Counted from the stretch's first letter, positions 41,131-50,346 are shown. The stretch is 64,000 nucleotides of DNA from Stutzerimonas stutzeri (GCF_009789555.1 NZ_CP046902.1:2868001-2932000); one strand, 5' to 3'. Translations and numbers: made by a program. Notes: generated by a model not told the origin, from the sequence alone.

Positions 41131-41879
41131 AGGTGTATCTCCACCGCCAAGGGCAGATGATCGGACAAGTGCGTCCAGGGTTTGTTACCAAGTATGCGTG
41201 CTTTATGGCTCGTGGCATTGCGCACATAGATGCGATCCAGGCGCAGCATCGGCCAGCGCGCCGGGAAGGTCTTGGCGACCTTGCCCTGGGAGACGGCGAA
41301 CACTTCGTGCATACCGGCGCAGCGGTCCAGTATCCGGGCGCCTTTGAGTCGCCAGTCGTTGAAGTCGCCCGCCACGACAACCGGGGCATCCTCGGCCAGT
41401 GAATCGAGTAACTCGCACAACAGGCCCAACTGCTGCTGGCGATGGGATTCGCGCAGTCCCAGATGCACGCAGATGGCGTGAAATTCTTCGTGCCCAGGCA
41501 CTTGCAGCACACTGTGCAGCAAGCCACGGCGCTCGGGCCCGGCAATGGAGATGTCGAGATTCTCGTAGCGCGTGATCGGGAACTTGGACAGCAAGGCGTT
41601 CCCATGGTCGCCGTCCGGGTAGACGGCGTTGCGGCCATAGGCGAAATCGGTCCAGATGCTGTCGGCGAGAAACTCGTACTGGGACATCTTGGGCCAGTCG
41701 TGAAAGCGCAGGGCGTGTTTCTCGTGCGTTCCCAGCACTTCTTGCAGGAACACGATATCGGCCGATACAGCCCTGACCGCTTCGCGCAACTCCGGAAGAA
41801 TGAAACGCCGGTTGAGCGCGGTGAATCCCTTGTGAGTATTGACGGTCAGCAGGCGAACCGCGTTGACCGCAGTGGACAT
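41127..41879 (-). CDS. Endonuclease/exonuclease/phosphatase family protein (YbhP)
   Basis: EEP-fold hydrolase of 250 aa. Motifs in order: LLTVNTHKGF, IVFLQEVLG (metal-binding Glu), GNALLSKFPI, VVVAGDFNDW (Asp-Asn), and SDHLPLAVEI (catalytic His). The start at 41879 (MSTAVNAVRLLTV) is the first ATG giving a normal N-terminus; the longer open frame runs antisense-like into the DUF72 gene. It is coupled to clsB by overlap. The substrate, whether nucleic acid, inositol phosphate or phospholipid, cannot be read from the sequence; adjacency to clsB favours a lipid-related role. Confidence 0.85.
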   Translation of the reverse strand: MSTAVNAVRLLTVNTHKGFTALNRRFILPELREAVRAVSADIVFLQEVLGTHEKHALRFHDWPKMSQYEFLADSIWTDFAYGRNAVYPDGDHGNALLSKFPITRYENLDISIAGPERRGLLHSVLQVPGHEEFHAICVHLGLRESHRQQQLGLLCELLDSLAEDAPVVVAGDFNDWRLKGARILDRCAGMHEVFAVSQGKVAKTFPARWPMLRLDRIYVRNATSHKARILGNKPWTHLSDHLPLAVEIHL

Positions 41880-41926
41880 ATGAGCGTCCAGATCGCTGCT
41901 GTCGAGGGGGTGATTCTTGTCCAGGT

Positions 41927-42844
41927 TCAAACCAATGCTCCTTCCAGATGGCCCGGAGTGGTCTCCAGGTTTTCCTCCAGCCCGAGCCGGCGCAACAGCT
42001 GTCGCGCATCGTAGGGCGCTCGGACCTTCACGTCGTTGTCGAAATAGCAGTACACCTCGCGCCCCTTGCGCGACGGCGGCTTGTCGCTCGAAATGAGGTG
42101 GGCGTCGTCGGGCTGTCGGCCGGTGTTCCAGCGCGTGATCCGCTGACACCAGTTGTCCAGCGCCTCTTCGCTGTAGCCGCTGGTATAGAGTTCTTCGGCG
42201 CCGTGCAGGCGGATGTAGACGAAATCGCTGGTCAGGTCTTCCCGGTAGGGCCATTTGCCGGCCGTGTCGGCGACTACCAGGGCGACGTTGTATTTGCGCA
42301 ACAGTGCGACGAACGCGGGGTCGACGAAGCCTTCGTGGCGTATCTCCACGGCATGTCGCAGCCGACGCTTGCGATCGATCTGCAGATAGCTGCGACCCTC
42401 CATGCGCGGCTCGCAGCCCTTGGCCATCTCCAGTGCGGCCTCGGTATCGTGTGGCAGCAGCGCGAGAAAGGCTTCGAAGCGTTCCGGGTCGAATTTGAAC
42501 GAAGGTGGGAATTGCCAGAGCATCGGCCCGAGCTTTTCCTTGAGCGCAAGGACGCCAGAGGCGAGGAAGTTGGCAATGGGCTTCTCGACATCGCGCAACC
42601 GCAGGATGTGCGTGATATAGCGCGGCGCCTTGACGCTGAAGACGAAGCCCTTGGGCGTCTCGTCGTACCAGCCCGCATACAGTTCGGGCCGTTGCAGCGA
42701 GTAAAAGGAGCCGTTGATCTCGATACTGCTCACCGCGCGCGAGGCGAACTTCAGTTCGTTCTTCTGGGTCAGCCCCTTGGGATAGAAGTCACCTCGCCAG
42801 GGTGCGTACCGCCAGCCCGATATCCCGATATGGATGGCCGCCAT
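41927..42844 (-). CDS. DUF72 family protein (YecE-like)
   Basis: TIM-barrel-like protein of 305 aa of the DUF72/YecE family, whose biochemical role is unknown. Family marks are GISGWRYAPWRGDFYPKGL at the N-terminus, SSIEINGSFYSLQ, FSVKAPRYITH, LWQFPPSFKFD, and YCYFDNDVKVRAPYDA near the end. It starts 12 bases after the alcohol dehydrogenase stop and ends 47 bases before the EEP gene start, so it belongs to the same minus-strand operon. Confidence 0.88.
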   Translation of the reverse strand: MAAIHIGISGWRYAPWRGDFYPKGLTQKNELKFASRAVSSIEINGSFYSLQRPELYAGWYDETPKGFVFSVKAPRYITHILRLRDVEKPIANFLASGVLALKEKLGPMLWQFPPSFKFDPERFEAFLALLPHDTEAALEMAKGCEPRMEGRSYLQIDRKRRLRHAVEIRHEGFVDPAFVALLRKYNVALVVADTAGKWPYREDLTSDFVYIRLHGAEELYTSGYSEEALDNWCQRITRWNTGRQPDDAHLISSDKPPSRKGREVYCYFDNDVKVRAPYDARQLLRRLGLEENLETTPGHLEGALV

Positions 42845-42856
42845 CGGCTTCTCCTG

Positions 42857-44125
42857 TTACCTGCCGGGGCTCTGCATGCTGGTCGGATCGCTGGCAGGGA
42901 AGGTGTCGGCAACCGCCTTGTCGATCACGTTCTCCTCCGACCCGACCGCTGCCGAGTGAGTGCGTTGTGGCTGCAGTTCCACCTTGATCCAGCCGCGCTC
43001 GCGCCGGTCGAATGCCTCGAAGGCCGCAATCGCGTCGGTCATCGGCTTGACCTGCGTGAGGATTTTCGACGGGTCGATGCGACGCGCCTGGATCATCTCG
43101 ATCAGCCGCGGAATGTATTTGCGGTGATGGCAGTTGCCCATGTTCATGGTGATGTTCTTGTTCATCGCCATGCCGATGGGAAAGCTCGTCGCCTCAGGCG
43201 GATAGACCCCGATGATGGACAGCGTCCCGGCCTTGGCCAGGCCCTGTACGGCCCATTCCAGCGCCTGAGCCGGGCCGTTGCCTGGCTGCCACTGAGCGCC
43301 TTGGCTCGGTTGTGCGCCATCGGCCGGCTTGCCACCGCAACAACCCTGTTCGGCATCGATACCGACAGCATCGATGGCCCGGTCGACGCCGATACCCGCG
43401 GTCAGCCGCCTCAATGTTTCCACCGGGTCCTCTCGATTGAAATCGATGATCTCCGCGCCCTGGTGCTGAGCCATGCGCAGGCGATCCTCGAACTGGTCGA
43501 TGGCAAAGACGCGCCCGGCACCCAGCAGCTTGGCACTGGCAATGGCGAACTGGCCGACCGGGCCGCAGCCAAATACCGCGACCGTATCGCCGGGGCGAAT
43601 CTCGGCCATTTCGGCGCCGAAATAGCCAGTAGGGAAAATATCGGACAGCAGAATGGCCTGGTCATCGCTGACGTCCGCGGGCAGCTTGACCAGACCGATA
43701 TTGGCAAAGGGAATACGCGCTTTTTCGGCCTGCAGACCATGAAAGGGCCCGGTGGTCGAGGGGCCGCCATAGAAAGACGTACCGGCCTGCTTGCCATTCG
43801 GATTGGCGACGTCGCATTGCGCGAAATAGCCGGAACGGCAGTAAGAGCAGTTGCCGCAAGCGATGGTCGAGGGAATGACCACGCGATCGCCGATCTGCAG
43901 GTTGCGGACATCCTCGCCCAATTCTTCCACGATACCGACGGCTTCATGACCGAGAATGGTGCCTGGCTTCATTCCGCTGACGGTGCCGCGAACGAAGTGC
44001 AGATCGGTTCCGCAGATGGCGGAGGCGGTGATGCGAACGATCGCGTCGGTGGATGCCTCGATGCGTGGTTCGGCTACGTCTTCAAGGCGGATATCGCCAA
44101 CACCGTGATAAACGACAGCTTTCAT
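42857..44125 (-). CDS. Zinc-dependent alcohol dehydrogenase with extra C-tail
   Basis: Medium-chain zinc alcohol/formaldehyde-dehydrogenase-like protein, 422 aa. The ATG at 44125 has GGAG seven bases upstream and gives MKAVVYHGVGDIRLEDVAEP. The catalytic zinc site is in ICGTDLHFVRGT and GHEAVGIVEELG, the structural zinc Cys in CGNCSYCRSGYFAQC, and the nucleotide fold in VFGCGPVGQFA. An insert rich in Gly/Gln with CCGG (about residues 260-285) and a C-terminal tail carrying DKAVADTFPASDPTS extend the fold. The FPASDP tail is a motif seen at the ends of several unrelated pseudomonad stress proteins. It is first gene of the ADH-DUF72-EEP-clsB-ybhN operon. Confidence 0.87.
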   Translation of the reverse strand: MKAVVYHGVGDIRLEDVAEPRIEASTDAIVRITASAICGTDLHFVRGTVSGMKPGTILGHEAVGIVEELGEDVRNLQIGDRVVIPSTIACGNCSYCRSGYFAQCDVANPNGKQAGTSFYGGPSTTGPFHGLQAEKARIPFANIGLVKLPADVSDDQAILLSDIFPTGYFGAEMAEIRPGDTVAVFGCGPVGQFAIASAKLLGAGRVFAIDQFEDRLRMAQHQGAEIIDFNREDPVETLRRLTAGIGVDRAIDAVGIDAEQGCCGGKPADGAQPSQGAQWQPGNGPAQALEWAVQGLAKAGTLSIIGVYPPEATSFPIGMAMNKNITMNMGNCHHRKYIPRLIEMIQARRIDPSKILTQVKPMTDAIAAFEAFDRRERGWIKVELQPQRTHSAAVGSEENVIDKAVADTFPASDPTSMQSPGR

Positions 44126-44302
44126 GGCTACTCCGTAACGCACCGTTCCAGCCGGCTGGGCTCGAAACGGTATCAATGATGGGTAATCCCCGTGCGAATC
44201 GGTCAGCCTCAGCCAAGGGCCGGCTGGCGCTCCGTCGGGTCGTCCGGCCTTGGCCGAGCGCGCCATCGGGCAGCACAGGGCGCCGAACGGGTGCACCTTC
44301 AT

Positions 44303-44329
44303 TCGGACTGATCACGGCTTTGGCGGTTC
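44303..44329 (-). promoter_or_regulatory. Weak AlgU-like promoter of the ADH operon
   Basis: On the minus strand GAACCG, a 16-base spacer and TCCGA. The GAAC core and TCnnA box fit the sigma-22 pattern, but the -35 lacks the final TT. It lies about 180 bases before the dehydrogenase start. The rest of the 304-base gap 44126-44429 shows nothing else I can name. Confidence 0.35.
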
Positions 44330-44429
44330 ATCTTTTTTTCGGACAGGCGTGTAGACGGGCGCGGCGTTCGCGGCGCGGTACACGGCTTCGGACTGATTGC
44401 GCGCGACCCGCTGCGCAATAGAGGACGGC

Positions 44430-45350
44430 TCAGGTGCGGGGCGCGTCCCAGGGCAACTCACCGGAGAAGGCTTCGACAAGGTAGTCGATCATGGCACGCA
44501 CCTTCGCCGGAGGTCGCCGATCGGGCGGGTAGACCACATGGATGCCGCCCAGACCGAGCGGCGGTTGATCCAGCTCCAGCATCACCAGTTCGCCACGGCT
44601 CAGCGCGGCGGCGACGATGAACTGCGGTTGATAGATCAGCCCTTGGTCGCCCACCGCGGCGGCCACCAGGGCTGCACCATTGTTCGCGATCAGGTTGCCC
44701 TGGATCGGCACGCGAAACTCACCGGCAGGACCGAACGCCCATTCCCGGCCGCCTTGCAGGCTGGAGAGGCTGTACCCCAGGCAGTTGTGCCGGGAAAGTT
44801 CGCTGACCCGTCGCGGCGCGCCATGCAGCGCCAGGTAGCCAGGCGAGGCGCACACTCGCATTGGACAATCCGCCAGCCGCCTGGCCTGCAGCGGGCTGTC
44901 GCTGAGACGGCCTATGCGAACGGCCATGTCCCAGCTGCCTTCGATGAGATCGACCTGGCTATCGGTAAGGCCCAGCTCCACCTTGACCGCAGGGTGGCGT
45001 TGGCTGAATGCCGGCATCAGCGGGGCGATGAAGCGAGTCCCGAACGACAGCGGCACGTTCATGCGCAGCAGGCCCGCCGCGTCGATCCGCTGCGACGCGA
45101 TGCTCGCTTCGGCTTCGTCGATTTCCGGGAGGATGCGCAGGCACGCCTCCAGATAGTTGCTACCGGCGGCTGTGAGGGCCAGGCGCCGGGTACTGCGGTG
45201 GAACAGCTTGACGCCCAGGCGGCTTTCCAGCGCATCGACATGTTTGGTCGCCATGGCGGGTGAAATCCCAAAATGGCGCGCTGCCGCCGAGAGGCTGCCG
45301 GCGCTGGCGGCACGGGTGAACACGCGCATTCCAGTGATTCGGTCAAGCAT
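44430..45350 (-). CDS. LysR-family transcriptional regulator
   Basis: LysR-type regulator of 306 aa, CrgA/AaeR-like subgroup. The winged HTH spans about residues 1-60 (MRVFTRAASAGSLSAAARHF, then a recognition helix SPAMATKHVDALESRLG), and LFHRSTRRLALTAAG forms the wing and linker. The effector-binding domain follows, with MAVRIGRLSDSPLQARRLAD. It is divergent from the LigB-type dioxygenase gene across a 103-base gap, so that gene is the likely target, perhaps with DUF2218. The inducer is unknown. Confidence 0.9.
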   Translation of the reverse strand: MLDRITGMRVFTRAASAGSLSAAARHFGISPAMATKHVDALESRLGVKLFHRSTRRLALTAAGSNYLEACLRILPEIDEAEASIASQRIDAAGLLRMNVPLSFGTRFIAPLMPAFSQRHPAVKVELGLTDSQVDLIEGSWDMAVRIGRLSDSPLQARRLADCPMRVCASPGYLALHGAPRRVSELSRHNCLGYSLSSLQGGREWAFGPAGEFRVPIQGNLIANNGAALVAAAVGDQGLIYQPQFIVAAALSRGELVMLELDQPPLGLGGIHVVYPPDRRPPAKVRAMIDYLVEAFSGELPWDAPRT

Positions 45351-45453
45351 CCTGGCTCCTACTCCGGGTTGGAAGTGTTGGGGTGTTTTGCCTTGTTAAA
45401 GCCAAACGAAGTGTAATTCATACTGTCGCTTCACTTGCGAGGACGACGATGAC

Positions 45454-46284
45454 ATGACCCCTCAGCTCGGCCACCCCATCATGCCGGTACGGATGCCGAC
45501 CCTGTTCGTACCGCACGGCGCCGGCCCTTGTTTTTTCATGGAATGGAACCCGGCCGATGCCTGGGCGCGGATGGCTGCCTTCCTCGAAGGTGTTGCCACG
45601 ACACTGCCGCAACGTCCGCAGGCCATCGTGGTGGTTTCCGGCCACTGGCTGGAGCGGCAGGTCATGGTCACCGCCAACGCCCAGCCGCCGCTGATCTACG
45701 ATTACACCGGTTTTCCGCCGCATACCTATGAGCTGCGTTACCCGGCGCCAGGCGATCCCGGGTTGGCGACACGTCTGCTCCAATTGCTTGAACAGGCCGG
45801 AATTGCCGCAGCAGCGGACCATCAGCGTGGTTACGATCATGGCGTCTTCATCCCGCTGAAACTGATGTATCCAGAGGCCGATGTGCCAGTGGTCCAGTTG
45901 TCATTGCGCCGCGACCTGGACGCCCAGGCTCACCTCGACATCGGCCACGCCATCGCGCCTTTACGTGACGAAGGCGTGCTGATCGTCGGCAGCGGCATGA
46001 GTTTCCACAACATGCGGGGCTATGGCGACCCGCTTTTCGGCCCGATCTCCGACGAGTTCGACCACTGGTTGAGCGATGCGGTCGCGGCCTCGCCCGCGCG
46101 GCGCGACGCCTTGCTCGCGCAATGGCAGGCAGCCCCGTCTGCGCGGCTTTGCCATCCGCCGAGGGCCGAAGAGCACTTGCTGCCGCTGATGGTGGCGGCC
46201 GGTGCCGCTGCGGACAGCGCGGGGCGTCAGGTTTTCTCCGACAGAGTCATGCAAACGACCCTGTCGGCCTATCGATTCGGTTGA
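45454..46284 (+). CDS. LigB-type extradiol dioxygenase (DODA/YgiD family)
   Basis: Class III extradiol ring-cleavage dioxygenase-like protein of 276 aa. Metal-ligand candidates are His in FVPHGAGP, His in VVVSGHWLE, and His in GYDHGVFIPL; SGMSFHNM supplies another conserved His. The closest characterised relative in E. coli is YgiD, a zinc-dependent DOPA 4,5-dioxygenase; the natural substrate here is unknown. GCGAGGA lies nine bases before the ATG at 45454; a later ATG (about codon 10) would also give a complete domain. It is divergent from the LysR gene and followed 29 bases later by DUF2218. Confidence 0.87.
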   Translation: MTPQLGHPIMPVRMPTLFVPHGAGPCFFMEWNPADAWARMAAFLEGVATTLPQRPQAIVVVSGHWLERQVMVTANAQPPLIYDYTGFPPHTYELRYPAPGDPGLATRLLQLLEQAGIAAAADHQRGYDHGVFIPLKLMYPEADVPVVQLSLRRDLDAQAHLDIGHAIAPLRDEGVLIVGSGMSFHNMRGYGDPLFGPISDEFDHWLSDAVAASPARRDALLAQWQAAPSARLCHPPRAEEHLLPLMVAAGAAADSAGRQVFSDRVMQTTLSAYRFG

Positions 46285-46313
46285 GCCACCAACCGACAAC
46301 AGAAGGAGTCGAC

Positions 46314-46595
46314 ATGCTCGTTTCTACCGTACAGATCGAAACATCCGACCCGAGCCGCCTGATCCGTCGGCTCTGCAAACACTGGAGCCACAAGTTCGAG
46401 GTCAGCTTCGACGAGCGGCAGGGCCAGATCGCGCTGGGCGATGCTCAATGCCTGCTGACGGCGGGCGAGGGGAGCCTGACGGCGCAAATTCGTACCGAAG
46501 ACGAGGCGCAGCTGGAACGGATGGAAACCGTCGTGGCCGACCATCTCCAGCGAATGTCCGCGGACGAGTCCTTCAGCTTCGCTTGGCGGCGCTGA
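46314..46595 (+). CDS. DUF2218 domain protein
   Basis: Small 93-aa protein matching DUF2218: LIRRLCKHWSHKFEVSFDE near the N-terminus, then GQIALGDAQCLL and a C-terminal helix. An AAGGAG site six bases before the ATG at 46314 fixes the start. Family function is unknown; members are often found beside iron-uptake, redox or dioxygenase genes. It is probably co-transcribed with the upstream dioxygenase and is convergent with the M23 peptidase gene. Confidence 0.87.
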   Translation: MLVSTVQIETSDPSRLIRRLCKHWSHKFEVSFDERQGQIALGDAQCLLTAGEGSLTAQIRTEDEAQLERMETVVADHLQRMSADESFSFAWRR

Positions 46596-46609
46596 GATTG
46601 CGCAGAGGC

Positions 46610-47467
46610 TCAGCGGTCGTTGCGCGCGAAGTTCGGTAACGTGTCGACCGGTTGGGCGAAGCGGAAAGGGATCGATACCATCGAATCGCCATAGGCCTTC
46701 TGCACCACGAAATGCAGGTGCGGCCCGGTGCTGCGCCCGGTATTCCCTGACTGGCCGAGCAGCGTGCCGGCCTTGACCCGCTGTCCCGCTTTCACAAGGA
46801 CCGAGCCGCGCTTGAGGTGCAGGTAAGCGCTGTGCGTGCCGTCGTCATGGGCAATCCGGACATAGTTGCCGGCCGGGTCGGGCAGGCGCCCGGCCTGCCC
46901 ATTACGCACGTCCATTACCGTGCCCGTGCGCGCCGCAACGATCGGCGTGCCCACCGGCATCGCCACATCGACGGCGTAGCGGCCTTTCGGCGAATTGTGG
47001 CTGAAATCGCCACCGGCGCCCTGGGAGATACGGAACGGTCCGCCTTTCCAGGGCAGCGCATAGGCGTAACCGCCTACCGAGCCCTTTTTCCCCGGCTCCG
47101 GCGAGTAGATCATCGAATAGCTGAACGACTGCTGATACATCAACGGGTAGCTTGGCTGGCGCTTGTGCAGCGTGGCGATGCGCATGCGGGTTCGCGCGGG
47201 TACGGTGGTGCGGATCACGCCCTTGCCAACGCCAGCCACGTTGACCATCCGGGTCAGGCGCAACACCACTTCGACCGGCACATCCATGTCGTTGCGTACG
47301 TCCATCGCCTTGCCGGAACCTGCGCGATTGACGAACAGCCGAACGCTGCCAGGTTTGGTGGCGGGAAGCGTCGCGTTGGTAATGGCACCCGCAGCCAGCA
47401 CAGGCAGTGCAGGCGCGCAGCAGAAGAACAGCAGAGCAAGTGAAATGATCAGCCGGGTCGAAGCCAT
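46610..47467 (-). CDS. M23-family (LytM) peptidase, exported
   Basis: Cell-wall endopeptidase-like protein of about 285 aa. A Sec signal (STRLIISLALLFFCCAPALP) is followed by a beta-rich N-terminal region and a C-terminal M23 domain: His-Asp zinc ligands in SHNSPKGRYAVDVAMP, a lipoyl-like G-T-V-M turn, and the HLHF motif with the last zinc His. All metal ligands appear present, so it should be an active metallopeptidase on peptidoglycan cross-links. The start is uncertain: a GTG at 47485 adds six residues; the ATG at 47467 is chosen for the cleaner signal. The 248-base gap to glgX holds no recognisable feature. Confidence 0.85.
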   Translation of the reverse strand: MASTRLIISLALLFFCCAPALPVLAAGAITNATLPATKPGSVRLFVNRAGSGKAMDVRNDMDVPVEVVLRLTRMVNVAGVGKGVIRTTVPARTRMRIATLHKRQPSYPLMYQQSFSYSMIYSPEPGKKGSVGGYAYALPWKGGPFRISQGAGGDFSHNSPKGRYAVDVAMPVGTPIVAARTGTVMDVRNGQAGRLPDPAGNYVRIAHDDGTHSAYLHLKRGSVLVKAGQRVKAGTLLGQSGNTGRSTGPHLHFVVQKAYGDSMVSIPFRFAQPVDTLPNFARNDR

Positions 47468-47715
47468 AAGCGTGTGATCCGTCACGGATGGGACAACCTG
47501 TCGGCGGCTGGCAGGACAAATCCGTCGGGGTTCATGGATGCCGCGCAGGGGTTGGGACTCGATGGGTCACACCGGGTTCACTACCGCACGTCGATATCCA
47601 ACCAAGGATTGAGGGACGATCGTTGCACCGATAAGCGTTGCCCTGACCCAGCCGCCAAGGCTCCAGCGCCCCGCGGACGGGACGCTGTTCACCGAAGCAA
47701 GCGCGGGCCCGGAGG

Positions 47716-49866
47716 TTATTCCTCTTCCTTGACCAGTTCGAACAGCAGCAACGAACGGCCGGTCAGCGCGTATTCATCGCTGAACTCGAACCGCTCGAGC
47801 CGCGCGTTGGGGTTGTTGGTGTCGATCAGGCGGTTCCAGTAGATCCCTTGTGGCACCTCCGGCAAGGTGAAATTCACGATGTCGTGGTGGGCGTTGACGA
47901 TGATCAGCAGCGTCGCGTCCGAGCCTGCCCGACGTATGCCCGTCGGTTGCGCGCGGCCATCGAGCAGCATGCCCATGCAGCGGTTATGACCCTCCTGCCA
48001 GTGCTCGACGGTCATTTCCTCGGCGTGCGGAGCCAGCCAGGTGACGTCCTTGACGCCCAGTTCCTCATTGTAGGCACCGACCAGGAAGCGTCCGCGCCGC
48101 AGCATGGGGTAGCGCTGGCGGAGACGGATCAGCTTGCGCACGAAAGCCTGCAACGAGCGACTCTCTTCTGGAATGTCCCAGTCCACCCAGCCGATTTCGC
48201 TGTCCTGGCAGTAGGCATTGTTGTTGCCGTGCTGGGTACGTGCGAACTCGTCTCCGGCTACGATCATCGGCGTGCCCTGAGAGAACAGCAGCGTGCCGAA
48301 GAAGTTGCGCATCTGACGGAAGCGCAACTCGTTGATCTCCGGATCGTCGGTCGGCCCCTCGACGCCATGGTTCCAGGAGATGTTGTTGTCGCTGCCGTCG
48401 CGGTTGTCTTCGTCGTTGTCTTCGTTGTGCTTCTCGTTGTACGAGACCAGGTCCCTGAGGGTGAAGCCGTCATGGGCGGTGATGAAGTTGACCGAACTGA
48501 AGGGCCGCCGGCCGCGCTGATTGAACAGGTCGCCGGAGCCGGTCAGGCGGCTGGCGAAATCGGCCAATTGCCCGTCGTCGCCTCGCCAGAAGGCGCGGAC
48601 GGTGTCGCGGAACTGATCGTTCCATTCCGCCCAGCCCGGTGGGAAGCCACCCACCTGATAGCCGCCGGGACCGCAATCCCAGGGTTCGGCGATCAACTTG
48701 GTCTTGGCCAGTACCGGGTCCTGGCGACAGGCGACCAGGAATCCGTGGCGCTCGTCATAGCCTTCGTGCTGTCGCCCGAGGATGGTTGCCAGGTCGAAGC
48801 GGAAGCCGTCCACGTGCATTTCTTCGGCCCAGTAGCGCAGCGAATCGGTGACCATCTGCACCACGCAGGGGTGGCTCATGTCCAGCGTGTTGCCGGTGCC
48901 GGAATCGTTGATGTAGTAGCGCTTTTCATCCGGCATCAACCGGTAGTACGAGGCATTGTCGATGCCCCTCATCGAGAGGGTCGGCCCCAGTTCGTTGCCT
49001 TCGGCGGTGTGGTTGTAGACCACGTCGAGAATGACTTCCAGATCGGCGTTGTGCAGGTGCGCGACCATTTCCTTGAATTCACTGATCTTGCCGCTCGCCA
49101 GGTATTTGGGGTGGGGCGCGAAGAAGGCGATGCTGTTGTAGCCCCAGTAGTTGCTCATGCCCTTTTCCAGCAGGTGCTGATCCTGGACGAAGGCGTGGAT
49201 TGGCAGGAACTCGACCGATGACACGCCGAGCTTGCGCACGTAATCGATCACGTCCGCTGACTTGAAGCCAGCGAAGGTGCCGCGCATGTCTTCGGGCACC
49301 GAAGGGTGCCGCATGGTGAACCCGCGTACGTGGGTCTCGTAGATGATGGTGCGATCCCAGGGGACCTGTACCGGGCGATCATGTCCCCAGGTGAACGCCG
49401 GATCGATGATCTTGCACTTGGGCACGAAAGGCGCGCTGTCGCGCTCGTCGAAGCTCAGGTCCGCGTCGGGGTGGCCGATGGTGTAGCCAAACAGCGCCTC
49501 GGACCACTTCAGTTCGCCCACCAATTGTTTGGCGTATGGGTCGATCAACAGCTTGTTGGGGTTGAAGCGATGACCGGCCTCCGGCTCGTAGGGACCATGG
49601 ACACGGTAACCGTAGACCTGTCCGGGATGCGCATCGGGCAGGTAGCCGTGCCAGATCTCGTCGGTGTATTCGGGCAGCTCGATCCGTTCGAGCTCGGTTT
49701 CGCCATCGGCATCGAACAGGCACAGCTCGACCTTGGTAGCGTTCGCGGAGAAGATCGCGAAGTTCACGCCCAACCCGTCCCAAGTGGCACCAAGCGGGAA
49801 GGGAAGCCCTTCACGAATCCGTGAAGGCGTCAGAATCTGAGGCGCTGCAGGTGTTTTCTTGCTCAT
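47716..49866 (-). CDS. glgX: Glycogen debranching enzyme GlgX
   Basis: Isoamylase-type debranching enzyme (GH13_11) of 716 aa, hydrolysing alpha-1,6 branches and so giving linear maltodextrin for TreY. An N-terminal CBM48 (LPFPLGATWDGLGVNFAIFS) precedes the barrel. Catalytic residues lie in HVDGFRFDLATILGR (nucleophile Asp), LIAEPWDCGPGGYQ (Glu) and NFITAHDGFTLRDL (Asp). It is last in the minus-strand arm, 96 bases after the DUF2934 stop. Confidence 0.95.
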   Translation of the reverse strand: MSKKTPAAPQILTPSRIREGLPFPLGATWDGLGVNFAIFSANATKVELCLFDADGETELERIELPEYTDEIWHGYLPDAHPGQVYGYRVHGPYEPEAGHRFNPNKLLIDPYAKQLVGELKWSEALFGYTIGHPDADLSFDERDSAPFVPKCKIIDPAFTWGHDRPVQVPWDRTIIYETHVRGFTMRHPSVPEDMRGTFAGFKSADVIDYVRKLGVSSVEFLPIHAFVQDQHLLEKGMSNYWGYNSIAFFAPHPKYLASGKISEFKEMVAHLHNADLEVILDVVYNHTAEGNELGPTLSMRGIDNASYYRLMPDEKRYYINDSGTGNTLDMSHPCVVQMVTDSLRYWAEEMHVDGFRFDLATILGRQHEGYDERHGFLVACRQDPVLAKTKLIAEPWDCGPGGYQVGGFPPGWAEWNDQFRDTVRAFWRGDDGQLADFASRLTGSGDLFNQRGRRPFSSVNFITAHDGFTLRDLVSYNEKHNEDNDEDNRDGSDNNISWNHGVEGPTDDPEINELRFRQMRNFFGTLLFSQGTPMIVAGDEFARTQHGNNNAYCQDSEIGWVDWDIPEESRSLQAFVRKLIRLRQRYPMLRRGRFLVGAYNEELGVKDVTWLAPHAEEMTVEHWQEGHNRCMGMLLDGRAQPTGIRRAGSDATLLIIVNAHHDIVNFTLPEVPQGIYWNRLIDTNNPNARLERFEFSDEYALTGRSLLLFELVKEEE

Positions 49867-49962
49867 GAAATCTCCGATGGCGGCTCGTGGTGCCTTACAA
49901 GGCGATGAAACACCGCGGTCAGTGGCGGCTTGGCAAGCCGGTCGAGGACCGCGGCGTTGGGT

Positions 49963-50346
49963 TCAGCTGTCCTTCCTGGCGCGGGGCGCGCGGGTTTTCT
50001 TCACACCTTCCGGGGTGCCTTCGGCGGCGTCGGTGCCTGCCTTGGCTTTTGGCCGCGCGCTGCCTTTGGCCGCACTGGCTGCCTTGGCCGGCTTGACGTC
50101 CTTGGGCTGCGTGGCGTCTTTTGCGGCCTTGACTGGTTTGGCGGCTTTTTCGGCGGGCATCGCATCGGTTGGCTTGGTGGCCGTTTTGCGTGCGCGACTG
50201 GCGGGTTTTTCGGACGGCGCTTTCTTCTCCGCCTCGACCAGCTTGCACGCCATTTCCCAATGGCGTTCTTCCTGGCCATCAGGGCGCCCCTCCGATACCC
50301 AGATGTCGTACGCGAATTCGCGGATGCGTTGCTCGTCTTTATTCAT
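49963..50346 (-). CDS. DUF2934 protein with Lys/Ala/Pro-rich tail
   Basis: 127-aa protein. The DUF2934 domain lies in residues 5-40 (IREFAYDIWVSEGRPDGQEE then HWEMACKLVEAE). The remainder is a low-complexity basic tail of repeated KPA/KAAK units ending RAPRARKDS, similar in composition to histone-H1-like and AlgP-type tails and to the end of Ku in this window. It overlaps the treY stop by 8 bases, so its translation follows treY. DUF2934 proteins are recurrently placed in glg/tre operons; function is unknown. The tail suggests nucleic-acid or polyanion binding. Confidence 0.85.
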   Translation of the reverse strand: MNKDEQRIREFAYDIWVSEGRPDGQEERHWEMACKLVEAEKKAPSEKPASRARKTATKPTDAMPAEKAAKPVKAAKDATQPKDVKPAKAASAAKGSARPKAKAGTDAAEGTPEGVKKTRAPRARKDS

